Below are positions 51,001 to 63,300 of a stretch of 64,000 bases of DNA, in pieces; position 1 is the stretch's first letter, and each line of letters opens with the position of its first letter. The stretch is from positions 1,550,001 through 1,614,000 of the forward strand of contig NC_052483.1 of the NCBI RefSeq assembly GCF_009730915.1, given 5' to 3'. This stretch comes from Dioscorea cayenensis subsp. rotundata (lineage: Eukaryota > Streptophyta > Magnoliopsida > Dioscoreales > Dioscoreaceae). Both the position numbers and the translations under genes were made by a program. The notes beneath the pieces were generated by a model, which ran no database searches, was not told where the DNA came from, and worked only from the letters and a program-made list of their open reading frames with translations.

Positions 51001-54000
51001 CCCGGAGTGCTTGAATTCTCGAATGGTTGACATCAGTGATAAGAAAAAGAAAACGATGAGTGATGGTAATATGATTATTATATGTAGCATGGTGCAATTT
51101 TTCCACATATCTGAGCATGTTCCCTCATCTTATTTTTTTTTTTGTGTACTGTTTTTTTAGGAGAAGAAACCTTTGCCAAACCTCATGAAGCATACAATTT
51201 TAAAAATGCTCAGTCTGTGAAGTCATGTGTGGCTGATAAGGCACTCATCTTGCATGACACGACAGCTGTGAATATGCCTCCAAGTGATTCAGGCAAAAAG
51301 ATTCTCTTTCTTTCAATAAAGACTTTGTTTTTGCTGAAGTCATGTGGCACTTAAATATGCTAGTTTGCCAAGGATACTATTCTCTTGTAATAGCAGCTAG
51401 TTATTCCCCTGAAAAATTACTTTTTTGCTTTCATTAGGCAATATCTCCTATTCTGAAACCGTACTCAAAGAAACTGGATTCCAAGATAAGAGCTTGCCAC
51501 CGAGTTTGGCGGTACATCAACAGCTAAAGATTTCAAATTGCCTAACTGCAGAAGTCCGTTGGAAGTATGCAAAATTTTTTCCTGTCCTTTATAATTGCCA
51601 TTCACCACATGTTGTACATTTTATAAACTTATCCGTATTGGGAAATCTCACAAATCAAAATGCTATTAACTTTTTTTGGACTGTTTGGATTAAAAAAAAC
51701 AGTGATGTTAGCATGATTCTGCACAAAGTGCAAATTGAGGGTAAATCAACCTAGTGCATAAATTTTCCACCTAATAGATACTTTTCATCTGCAAGAACAT
51801 AGCGTTTCTCATTAATGTATGATTTTAAATCTGAAATCACCAACTGGCAATATAGTACACCCACACTTTTGTGCATAATTCACCACACTGGTTATTAGCA
51901 TCACAATAATGATTGTAGGCTTCTCTTCCTGTTGTCTTAAGTTATTGACCAAAGCTAAACTTTGCAGCTATCTCAATTGCGGTGCTATAGGTTGTATACC
52001 ATTGAAACAATTAATTTGTATTTTAGACTTTTATTCTTGGCCCATGGGTGTCTTCCAATAGATGCACGTAATATGGATTCACAGGCCACATCATGATTAT
52101 TTTTCAGTACACACATATGTCCGTATGGATCCATAGATACTTATACAGTAGCATATTTCAAAATATATGTTGAAGTAGCACCAAATTCTTTAGTGAATGT
52201 GGCATATACTGTATCTCCATATGAATCTATCTGGGCATGCAACACTCAAAACTCTTTTGAGTGCTGTAGCTCGATCTTGATGATTTATCAATCTTACCAC
52301 AGTTATGGGTCATCTAGTGTTGATCATTCAATTTATTATCGGTGGATGCTAATATTTCTATCTTTCATGTTTATTTTCATAAATGGTAATTTACTAGAGT
52401 ATTTTTTATTAATTAAAAAATGTTGGCTTTTCTTCTCATAGGGGAAGAAGTGTTTGTTCTGTTTGTGGATCAAAAGTTATGCCATTGTTGTATTCTTTTT
52501 GTATTCACATAATAAATTTGTGAATATGCATGGGTTTTTTCTTCGTTTGATTTCTTTTGTTGTATCCTGCTGTTTACTTGTACCTTTTTTTGCTTGCAGG
52601 GGATTCTTTGATATTCTTGTTCTGGGTTCACTTAAAAAATTTGGAATGCTCGCTCATTGCCCTAGGAATTTTTCTATTAAAGTATATGATATGGCACAGC
52701 AAATGCCTGTGGAATTAAAGTTGTTTCGTAGTACCTCGTCCAGACGTTTGGCCTCGGGCCTTCCAATCAGACCCTCCTGACAGTGATGACATTGGGTTGT
52801 ACTTTGTGCCTTCAAATCTCATGAGGTAGGCTGTTAATCTTATTCTAAAATTTCAAACAGATTGAAAGGATTGATGTTTTCTTCAATTTAAATATATGAT
52901 TATAGGTCTCAAGAGGACTTCTTTGGTTTTCTCGAGTGGATTGACTTGGGTGATTTTGCCTTGAGGGCTTGTGTTGGTGGTGTTGAATTACTTGTATTCA
53001 GTTCGAAACAGCTGCCTGTGGATTCTCAACGTAAGTTTGCCTTACTATGATGGAAAATATTTGTTTTGGGAGTATGGCTTGACTTGCATTCCCTGCCTGA
53101 TAAGGTTTTGTTCACATCAATTAATATGAATCGAACAATCTTTGTGCTTTTATAAATACCTTTGTTTCAAAATTTTGATTCTTAGAACTTTATGGTGTTT
53201 GTTGTTTAGATATATATGTATTTCACTTCAATTATATGCTTGTATGATGATTTGTTGCTCTTTTCTGTCATTCTCATTCATTCTGTTATTTGTGGCTGGT
53301 CCTATTAGCATGTGAAAAGTTCTTTCATGTTCATTGTAGCCCTTTACATCTGAGAATCATTGCGTGAAGGCTAATATGACTTTGTAGTTGGGTTTGTATA
53401 CCGTGAATTATTTGATGTGATAATTGATTTGAATGATATTCATTCTTTGAATAATTTGGTATTTACTGAGTAAATATGATGCTTATACCTATTCTTAAAA
53501 TCTAGTTGTGTACTGGTGACTGACAAATGGTGCTATTGATGCAGGAATATTGAACGGATTCTATTTGTGGGGTGTATTTCGCCATGTTAAACCCAAGAAA
53601 GGTATCCATCATGAAGATGTTCCCTCCTGTGTTCATACTGTTGCATCTCAACCCGGTTCTAGCAGCCAATTCAATGTTCCGCCAATAGGCAATTCTATGG
53701 AAGTTGGTACACAGGTTGACATGGTGACTGGGGTTGATACATCCATAAAAAATCTTGGTGTACCTGGTTTAACAAGACCATTTTCAGGTTCCAATGTCTC
53801 CTTTGTTGCCTCTCCAGCTGATGATAGTGTTCAATTGAAGGTCCCACTGGAAGGAGATTTCAATGAACTTGACATGAAGTCTGACATTGTGAGGACTAGG
53901 ATTGGTGTGGTAGATAGACCCATTTCAAGATTTGATAAGCCTCCTGGATTCAGAATACCAGTATCAACAGATGTGGCTTCGACGTCCAAGGTCGTATCTG

Positions 54001-55944
54001 CTGTATCTCAGTCTGTTACGAATAGCCAAACTTATGTTCCACCAGAAAGTGATGTCAAGGAACTTGATACCAAAGTCGACATAGTGAAGGGGGGATTGGG
54101 ATTGGAATTGGGATTGATTTGGCAGGTACATCCATATCAAGCCCTGATGCACCTTCTGGTTTCGGTAGACCAATTTCAGTTGATTTACCTTCGAATGTCA
54201 CCCCTATTTCATCTCAGCACAACACTAGCAGTCCATTGAATCCTACTGCAGACAGTGATATCAAGAATGTTGACACAAAAATCAACATTGTGGGGCGAAC
54301 TAAGATCGGTTCATTTGATAGATTTATTCCAAGTCTTCGCACCCCTCCTGGCTTCACTAGACCAATTTCAAAGGATATCACTTCTGATGTCCCCGTTGTT
54401 GTATCGAAGCACAACACTGATACCCAATTGAATTTCTCACCAGAATGCAATTCGACAGAAGGTGATAAGGAAATCGACAAGGCATTTACACCAAGTCTTC
54501 GCACACCTCCTGGTTTCACTAGACCAATTTCAGTGGGTATCACCTTGGATGCACCCATAGTTGTATCGAAGACCAACACTGATAATCAATTGAATTTCTC
54601 GCCAGAATGCAATTCCACAAAAGTTGGCATGGAAATCAACAAGGCGGGTGGAATTGATATTGGTTTGTTGGATAAACCCATTCCAAGACTTGATGCTTCT
54701 CCTGGTTTCTCAATATCAATTTCAGATGATGATCATGAAGAAAGGCCATTGGTTAAGTTTTCCTTGCAGAAAGTGAGAGATATCTCACAGACCATTCTTC
54801 CTTTCATCTCTAGAAACAGTGGCCTGGCAAATCAAAATAACTCAGTTGAGATCAACCATGGTTTCCCAATCCCCTTAAGGGCAGTTAACAATTCCTTTGT
54901 ATCTTTATCTTCCAGAGTTGACAATGCAATTACTTCAGAGATGTACAATCTCTTGAAGAACAATGAGGTACATGCTTTATATGTTTGTGTGTATAGTCAC
55001 CTGCAGATGATGTGAAACAAGAGAAATCAACTGACAACCAGCTCAATTATTTATTTTACCGATCAAAAACTCAAATTTAGCTTATGTATGCAACTCTGTC
55101 CTTACATGTATCAGGAGATTTTCTTGATATATTCAGTCACCGCACTCACTTGATTTGTACTAAACTATGATATTTGCAAACATTGTGCATCCTCTGATTG
55201 ATTATCCTTTTCATTTTGTGTATTTGATTTGACTATATCTCTGGGAATAACATTTTGGAAATTTTTTGTCAGGTTCTTCCTACAGAGAGCATGTCACCTT
55301 TGGAGCCTTATAGCAGTGGTCCTATCAATCTGTCAATGGAGAAGAACGAAGTTCATGCCAAAGATGATGTCTGTTTTAAGAATTCTGATCATGCTCGTTC
55401 TCTTAGTTCAGAACTGCCATTGTCTTTACCTGAAGAAGAGAAAGTATCTAGCTCAATGGAGCATCATATTGATGAAAATGCCATCTCTTCAGCGAAATTT
55501 GATTCCATCTCAACATCATCATTCGAAAAGAAGAGCGGAATTGGTCTCTTTGACAGTTTAAAGGCAAAACCCCAGAGTTCATCAGAGAATTCATTATATG
55601 AGGGCTTTACCCACGAGGAAACTAAGAAAAGTGAAGAAATCGATGATCAGGTAACAAATTATGAAAGTCCATTACCAAGCTGTGAAGAACAAGTTATATT
55701 TGGCAGAACACCACTTCCTCTTTTCCCCGCAGCAGCAGAATTCAGAAGTGGCAGTGTAAGTGTAAATGAAGTGAATGACCAGGATGTTCAATTAATCAAT
55801 GACAAAACCGATCCTTCGATCACTCCTGACCTCAGTTTATCAAGACCTCATTATGTGCAAGACGGAAATATTTGGATTTCTGCTGCGTCACATGAGAAGC
55901 TGAAGAAAGACAATTGTGGGGACTCTTTGAAGTTGTCTTTCTAG
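45037..55944 (+). CDS. PHD-finger protein, AIPP2/PAIPP2 family
   Basis: Exons 45037-45063, 48253-48338, 49583-50259, 50347-50517, 50643-50780, 50921-51065, 51161 to about 51292, 51438-51564, 52600-52825, 52906-53030, 53545-54967 and 55273-55944. This gives about 1315 aa after three frame breaks are allowed for. An N-terminal PHD finger (RICDICGDAGYTENLVIC, CFQCNTASEH, then YCMQ and WFCGKCSAS) is split by two introns. A conserved middle domain (WKGFFDILVLG, then VVPRPDVWPRAF, DSDDIGLYFVPSN, VELLVFSS, NGFYLWGVFRHVK) is diagnostic of the Arabidopsis AIPP2/PAIPP2 family. Known: these PHD proteins join BAH proteins and CPL2 to read H3K27me3 and repress transcription. Exon 11 encodes degenerate repeats with PPGF motifs. 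Intron 1 is 3.2 kb and full of repeats. The exon 7 donor is either a weak GTGATT (after 51283) or a GC donor (after 51292). Odd: breaks at 50929-50933, about 52727, and G6 at 54089-54094. Confidence 0.85.
45763..46660. repeat. Tandem array, about 224 bp x 4, in intron 1 of the PHD gene
   Basis: Copies start (ATCACATC) at 45763, 45984, 46212 and 46435, spaced 221, 228 and 223 bp. Each contains a CTCATGTTTC-like block, AAGATTCCCTAAA, TTTAAGAAGT, GAAGATTCTT and AACAAGTCTC. Divergence of roughly 15-25% between copies suggests an old array. There is no reading frame and no known family. Confidence 0.9.
46932..47395. repeat. Three-copy, about 65-bp tandem repeat split by the Stowaway
   Basis: Units begin ACACTTACTAATAAG or ACACTTACTAAGAAG at about 46935 (interrupted by the MITE), 47274 and 47342. 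Each continues GAAATAAATTT and a G/A-rich stretch. Confidence 0.75.
46945..47221. mobile_element. Stowaway MITE (Tc1/mariner type), nested
   Basis: 277 bp. The left end CTTCCTCCGTTCC and the right end (inverse) CTCCCTCCGTTCC are Stowaway termini, flanked by TA on each side (46943-46944 and 47222-47223). The host repeat CACTTACTAATAAG occurs uninterrupted at about 47343, giving the pre-insertion site with a single TA. It is nested within the element at 46712-47814. Confidence 0.92.
50572..51075. repeat. Tandem exon duplication (exons 5 and 6 of the PHD gene)
   Basis: About 50572-50790 and about 50838-51075 are diverged copies that include the 3' part of the preceding intron (AATTGTT...CAGAACCAA), the exon and the donor (AGTGATGGTA). 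The encoded peptides align: LKNGDLIAVCSP with LKKGDLIEGCSP, and ECLNSR in both. Both exons are phase 1-1, so either can be skipped without changing the frame. Confidence 0.85.
53720..54740 (+). repeat. Coding repeats with PPGF motifs in the PHD gene
   Basis: About five degenerate units of 55-70 residues. Each ends with a motif like PPGFTRPIS followed by a DIT/DVA-type step: GVPGLTRPFS, KPPGFRIPVS (PPGF codons at 53941-53952), APSGFGRPIS, TPPGFTRPIS (54344-54355), TPPGFTRPIS (54506-54517) and ASPGFSISIS. Acidic and Ile/Lys-rich linkers sit between units. Confidence 0.8.
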
Positions 55945-57317
55945 AGATCAAACTTAGTAGAAATTGAACAGAGGGTGGTGTATAGCTGGGAAAGGAAATT
56001 AAAAAAAAAAAATGAAAATGAAATATGTAGATGTTGTTAAAATTTCTGATTGAAATAGTTTGTAAAGGTTATATAGATGCACAGAATTGGTTCTGTGCAT
56101 TTGGAGTGTGCTCAAGTTCTCTCTCACGATTGTAAAACTGCAGCGGTCTTTTACTGTGCATTCTGTAAATTTCTGTGCACAATGTAAAAGATGCAGTGAA
56201 AAGTATCATCAGAGATCATCATCATCTTCATGGACATGAACTGGTGTATATATATATATATATATTACTGCTTAGTACAGTTTTAATGTTTGACAGAGGG
56301 GTAGATATGGATAGAGTTTTCTGTTGAAGATGTCTAAAATTTATTTTTATTAGTTTTGCATGATTTTATTTGAGATGCAATATATTGTGGGCTTTTATGC
56401 TATCTATCTTTGGAAATTCAATTGTTCATCAATGAAATGAATTGTTTCAATTTGGTTTAGTATTTTGTAGCAATGAAAAACTTTTTAGTTGTATAAATTT
56501 TAGAACTAGATTATCATCATGGAAATAGATTTATAGCGTGCCAATATTAGTATAGTCTAGTGAGTAAGCTGTATTTTTTCTTACGTGGAGGACATGTGTC
56601 CAAATCCCTTATGAAGTATGGTAAATACCGAAGATATGGCCTCATAACAATCAAGTTTTATTTTTTTAGATTTATTTTATTATTTTATTTTTTATGGTAC
56701 TAATTCTGTAATTTCACGAAATCTTGGGGTTACCTTAATATCTAAAAAACTTTATTGTTGTGAAATCATGTCTTGATTTCACTCACGTAACCAAATTTGT
56801 GGAATTATAACTCGAATGTGGATAGTGAGTCATATCCATACAAACCCTTGGCTCTCGGTGACTTATAGTAAATATATATATATATATATATATATATAAC
56901 ATGAAATATATAACAAAAGATACTAAATTGATCAAGTTTTACCGAGTAGGCGAACATCTCATAAGTTATTCACGGACATATATAATATTTTTTTAAATAT
57001 AAAATAATAATAATACTACATTAATATCTTAATATATATATATATATGTTTACGCTGCCGTGTAACGATAAAACAAGAGTCTTTAGCCGTCGGATTGAAA
57101 TCCAACGGTGATCAACCCCCAATTGATCTGAAAATTTTCCCTCCAAAATCAAAACCATTAAAAAAATCTAGAAAATAACAAAAAAAATAATAAAAAAATA
57201 AAAAAAAAAAAGACCTATAAATGACCACAAAGAAAGAAAATCGTCCAATCAGAGTTCGCGATCGTCCACGTCGTCGTTTGGTCTTCTCCGGCGAATTGGG
57301 AGCCCTCTGCGGCGACG
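55945..57317. other. PHD gene 3' region and HDA5 promoter
   Basis: No gene. 55945 to about 56460 is 3' UTR and downstream sequence, with (AT)n at about 56247-56267. 56545-56680 is SINE-like. (AT)n recurs at about 56873-56897 and 57032-57046. 57060-57317 is the HDA5 promoter and leader; GCCGTCGGATTGAAATCC followed by AACGGTGATC at about 57083-57111 is a plant upstream motif of unknown role. Confidence 0.6.
56545..56680 (+). repeat. SINE-like piece
   Basis: TAGTCTAGTGAGTAAGC (A-box-like) is followed about 43 bp later by GTGTCCAAATCC (B-box-like), then a T-rich end. Spacing fits tRNA-derived SINEs. Target duplications were not found. Confidence 0.4.
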
Positions 57318-60300
57318 ATGGGCTCGAACAAGGATCGCGGACCCCAAAGGCCGCCGGTGGGGCTCCTCTACGACGAGAGGATGTGTCGGCACTCGACGCC
57401 GGACGGTGAGCCCCATCCTGAGTGTCCGGACAGGATCCGCTCCATTTGGGAGAAGCTTAAGTCTGAGGGCATCCCTCAAAGGTATCTTCCCTTTTGTTCT
57501 TATGGTTTTGCTTGCAATTGCATGCCCTTTGATTCCTTGGCTTGGATCTTCTTTTAGGGTTCTGGTTTTGTGGTTGAACACTGACTGTGTTTCCGTCTTT
57601 GAATTTCTCGTTAACATTCTTTTGGATTTTGGTTGTGTTGGAATATGATTTGAATTCATCTGTGCTTTGTGATTTACAGTGTTTTGATTCACATTCAATA
57701 TGTCGTCTTGAAAAAAAAAAGTTTTTTTTTTTTTTTAGAAAATTTTCTTATGGATTTTGGAGTTAAATCCTTTTCAAGGTGTGTGGTTACGAATTGTAAT
57801 GGCTGCACTTCGATGCCTGATTTTGGAGTTTGTTAAGCAGTCAAACTCTGGCTGTGTTTCTGTCCTTCAATTTCTTGATAACATTCTTTCAATTTTTGGT
57901 GGCGCTGGAATATAATATGAATTTAGATGTGGTCTTTTCTTGTCTGCATTTTGATTCAGACTCACTAATGTTATCTAGGAAAATAGCCTTTTTTAGATAA
58001 ATTTCTCATGTTTTTGGGATTTCTATGGTCTGTGATCAAATTGTATGGTTTTGTTGGAATTCTGTCTTTTTCAAGGTGTGTAGTTTTGAATGGTAAGGAA
58101 GCTGAGGATGAGCATATAGCATCTGTTCACACCGACGGACATATCAAGCTGATCAAGGCTATTAGCTCTAAACAGTTTGATCCTAGACGTGATAAGATTG
58201 CATCCAAGTTTAACTCTATTTATCTTAACAAGGGATCATCTGAAGCAGCTTACCTTGCTGCAGGCTCAGTTGTTGAGGTATCTAGTTTCTAACAGACTAA
58301 GAGTGCAACGAGGTTGAAGATTATTTGGAATGTTAACTGAATTGATTTAATTCCGCTTATGCTCTATGCTGAATTCTACTGTGTTTTTTGGTATGTGTTT
58401 ATTGTTCCTCTTCAAAAGGTGTGCAAGAGGGTTGCAGAAGGCGAGTTGAGTTCTGGCTTTGCTATTGTTAGGCCTCCAGGACATCATGCAGAAGCTGATG
58501 AAGCTATGGGTTTTTGTCTCTTCAACAATATTGCGATTGGAGCTCATTTTCTCTTGGACAAAGCAAGTCTATTATTTTAGTTACTGCTTATTTCATTGAA
58601 AGATTCATTTTTTATCATTGTTTAAACTGATGATTTTTTATGCGTGACATTATAATATACATAAGTGTATGGCTGATTCTTTATTTCTCATTACAGCCAG
58701 AACTAGGGATTAAGAAGATATTGATTGTGGATTGGGATGTTCATCATGGCAATGGCACACAAAAAATGTTCTATGAGGACCCTAGGGTTTTGTTCTTCTC
58801 TGTCCACCGGTAAAACTTTTAAAAATTTTATCTTGTTAACTTGAATAATGTCTTAATTTCGTCACATTGTTCTAGCAAAAAATGCATCAGCATGAATTAT
58901 TAATAAGTGTAGGCTAATTGAAACACAGCATACATGGTGTGATATTTTCTCATAAACAAGTTTAGTCCAGCTACCTTCATTTTTTCAACAAAAATAAATT
59001 CCTCCTGTATTAAATTTTTGCTCTCCTGACTAAAAGCACCTTCATTTCTTTCCACAACTTGAGTTTTCTCAACCAGAAAGTAACTAATGAACTATGAAAG
59101 CAATCTCATAAGTCATCTTCAATATCATTTCCTATCTTTTTATTTCCTTTGAAATAAATTCATTTCTGATATATGGGGTTTCTTCAACCTATTTGATTTT
59201 ATACTGATTTGGCTTTACAGGTTTGATTTTGGGAGCTTTTATCCTGCTGGTGGAGATGGTGCATACTGTATGATAGGGGAAGGACCAGGTGCTGGATATA
59301 ATATTAATGTCCCTTGGGAACATGGGCATTGTGGTGATGCAGATTATGATGTCATTTGGGACCATGTTTTGATTCCAATAGCTAAAGATTACAACCCGGA
59401 TATAATTTTGATTTCTGCTGGATTTGATGCAGGTTAATTTTGCTAATTCCTTCTTGAAAGTGCTTCTTATTTATTTATCTTTGTATTTTCTAGACAAGAG
59501 CAGATCTTATTTATACTCATGCATTGCAAAATATCCTCCTTGCTCATATCGAGGTTATGCTGCTACCTGATGTACTCAATGTCCATTCTAAACAGCTATT
59601 AATGATCCACTTGGTGGCTGTCGTATCACACCATATGGATATTCACTTTTGCTCATGAAAGGTTAGTTTTTAGATCACTGGCACTGTATCAGTCTCCTAT
59701 ATCTCTTGTGCTTTTTAGTATCACCTTTTTATTTATTTATTTATTTATTTTGCATCTGTACATTTTACGATCTGGAGATTTTCTTTCCTTTTTTCAGTGA
59801 TTTATTTATTTATTTTTTAAGTATTCTAGATAGTTAAAATGGTTTAAAATATTGAATATCTGGCGGTAATCTATCATCATTTTGCACCACTTACAGGTTG
59901 AATGTTTCTTTTTTGTTTACTATTCTTAGTAGTGATGATGGTTAATTTTTAAATTAGCAATATCTAGGAGTGGTATCGGGGCGGGGATGCCCGTCCCCGC
60001 CCCCGTCCCCGTCAATGGCAGGGACGGGGATTCTCCATCCCCGATTCCCCAACGCCCCATCCCCACGGGGATCCCCATGGGGATTCTCTATTTGTAAAAA
60101 TATTATTACATATTGGAACATAAAAACTATTCAATATAAATATATACATAAAATTATGATAAGATCGAAATTACTTGACATAGGGCTCTCATATCTAATT
60201 TTAATTGTTATTAGTTTAAAATAAATAGTTTATGTGATTAATGCAATTAAATTAAAATTAGAGTTTTTTATATTATTACCTAGGCCATTGAATTTTTAAT

Positions 60301-63300
60301 GTTGAAAAAAATCATACATACATATACACACAATATATATATATATATATATGTATTTTAATCGCGGAGATTCTCACCAGTCGGGGAGGGCATTCCCCGC
60401 CCCCGTCCCCATTTAGGAAACAGGGACGGATTGGCCCCCGTCCCCGCCCCCATGGGGGAGGGATTCGGGGAATCCCCATCCCCGTCGGGTAGGGTCCCCA
60501 CAGGTATCAGGGATTCCACGCCCCATTACCACCCCTAGCAATATCCTATCTCCTGAAAGTGGATATCTAACATTTTACCGCAAGGTTAGTTTTTGTTGTT
60601 CAACTAGGCTTAAACTGGCTTTATAATTTTTATGCTGTAACTAAATTGGATTCTTTGAAAATGCAGTCGATGTTTTTGCTTAACACAAATGGAAGTACTC
60701 TACAAATAACTAAATTTTTGTAGATGTTTTTCTTGCGTTTAGCTGATGCAATTTGCCCAAGGAAAGATTGTTATGGCTCTTGAAGGAGGCTACAATCTCA
60801 CCTCTTTGGCGAATTCAGTCCTTGCTTGTGTGAAAACTTTGTTAGAAGAAAAAACTATCAATGGATCTTTGAGGGATTATCCTTTTGAGTCCACATGGCG
60901 TGTGATACAGCAGGTGAAATGCTTTCCCACATTTCATAGATTTAATTTCTTGTTGTTTGGCTTTCTGCACATGGCTATACCCTTCCTATAATCACATTTC
61001 TTACTTCAGGTTCGTCATGAACTAAAATCATTTTGGCCTTCTTTGGCTCTGGAGTTACCACAAGAATTACTGGCCTGCAGTAGAACACTAACCCAAGCTC
61101 AGGTGCCAAATGTACAATTTTTCTTTTACTTTTAGTGGTTGGTTTCCTCATATCTTGTTCAATTAAAAAAAAAAAAAAGCAAGAAATGAAGAATTACAGT
61201 GGTATCATCTTTACAGGAGGGTTTTTTTATTTTTTTATTTTTATTTTCAAGTTCTCTGCTTTGCCATTGTCCATGTAGCAGCAGACTAGCTTATTACTGT
61301 GAGATGTGTCCATGTTCATGTTTAGTAGTATTTGTTGCCAACCTTAAAGAATTCCATTTCAGAATCAAAGTTTGTTGCTTACCATAGAAACAACATCAAA
61401 TTGTTATGATTTGTATAATTTATTTCGTTCAAACTGATCGCATTATGTGATATATGGCTTTGATTCAGCTAAATTATTACGTCAGTTCTGATTCTGATGT
61501 GGAGAATGAGGAAGGACCCTCGAGCGAAGTATTTTCTGCAAATGTGGTTGAAGGTGTTGAAGATATGATTCAACCATTCTTAAACCTAAGTGTAGGTGAA
61601 GATAAGCATGGTGAAACCAAAACTTCAGACCACAAAACTAATAATCTAGATTCTTCAGAAAGGCATACTGTTCCAGAAGCATCAGATAGTAAGGATATTT
61701 ACAAAAATATTAGTTCGTGGAGGATCGCTTATTCAAAGATTGACATTTGGTATGCAACCTTTGGTTCAAACATGTGGGAGCCAAGATTTCTCTGTTATAT
61801 TAGAGGTGGACAGGTATTATGCTTCTTTCATGGATAATTATGGCAATATGAACATTGTTATGTTATTTAAGTTTAAAGCACTACTTAATGTTGCATATTG
61901 GCAGAAAATCTTGATATGTTTTGCTAACTTTTCGAAATGCCAAGTAGTATGAGTTTGGTACTTGTTCTCCTATTAAAATGTTCATAATTAAAATTTCGTA
62001 GCTTGCTTGTATGATATGTCCTTTTTTATATCCTCACTTAACACCAGAAGGGAACAAAGTCAAAATGGAGGTGTAAAGGCCTAGAATCACTGCATCTTGT
62101 TTGTCATTTGAATGGAATAAGTATGTAGAACGTTTCAGTGAGGAAGCCATATGGCAAGGAATATAGAACTCTTTTCCTAAGCACCTTTTTGGTTCAATTG
62201 AATGGGCACTAAGTAATGAAACGGAAAATATATGGTAGACCCACACAAAATGGAACTGATAATTGAAAAGCAAAGGAAACTAGCTTGAAGATTTTTCTCC
62301 TAGACTTCTTTTTCTTAATCTGGAGAACCTCAAGCGTGTTAGTGTTTGTTTCACCTGCTGCAACCAATTGTTCCAAGTGTTTCTTCTGGCAGGTAATTGT
62401 TTATGGGCTTTTCCACAGAAAATATTTTTTGATATAGTTCTAATATGTAATGAAGTATCAAGTAGCAAGTATTCGAATAATTCAATGGCTCTAGAAGCTA
62501 ATAAGAAGACACTTAATAGAGCTATGCTTGTTTTGTTCATGTGATTTTTCTTTACATTTTTTTTATCTTTTAAGAGTTGAATGCTTTTTTTACTTTTTTC
62601 TCCAGACTTTTGAATTAATTTTACATAAGCGAATTCCATTTGTACTTTGGTATACCATCCCATCAAAATAGTAGCTATAAACCCTGTTCAATGCATTATA
62701 GGTGGAAGGTATGAGCCGACCGTGTCATGGATCATTGGATGAAAGCTTGCCCAAATCTGTCATGTGGAAGACTTTTCCTCATCGTTTGTTTTTCGCTAGA
62801 TCTCATTCTGTGACATGGGGAATGGGCGGTGTAGCCTTTCTTCACCCTGAAAACAACACCAACGAGAAAGTGCACATGTGCTTGTACAGAATCACGTATG
62901 TGATCTTCGCATGTTTTTTTTCCCATCAGTGCATGTGGTTGAAGCAGTATTTTTAAGCTTAAATCATATTTCTATATTTTTAGATTTTCATTTATTCTCA
63001 AATTGTGTAGGCTTGAGCAGTTCAATGATATCTTACTTCAAGAGAACGTTGTTGTTCAACACCGGGATACTCCTTTATTTGATCTATCTAGTCTACAATT
63101 TGTTTCTGAAAACAAGTCCAAAGTTTTGGAGGAACTTAAGGTACTATTTTCCCTAATAGAGTTATGCATACATTTCTTACTCGTCTCTGAGCAAAGGACA
63201 TTACAGTTATCCTTACCATCTAAACACTTTTCACTAGCAGCCTTGAGGGCTTGTTTTTATATAGTGAGTTTCATATTCAGTATCAAGAAGGTTGCCCTTC

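Noticed and set aside
62040-62666. Minus-strand frames within HDA5 intron 9
   Set aside because: No recognisable domain; AT-rich intron sequence on the opposite strand.
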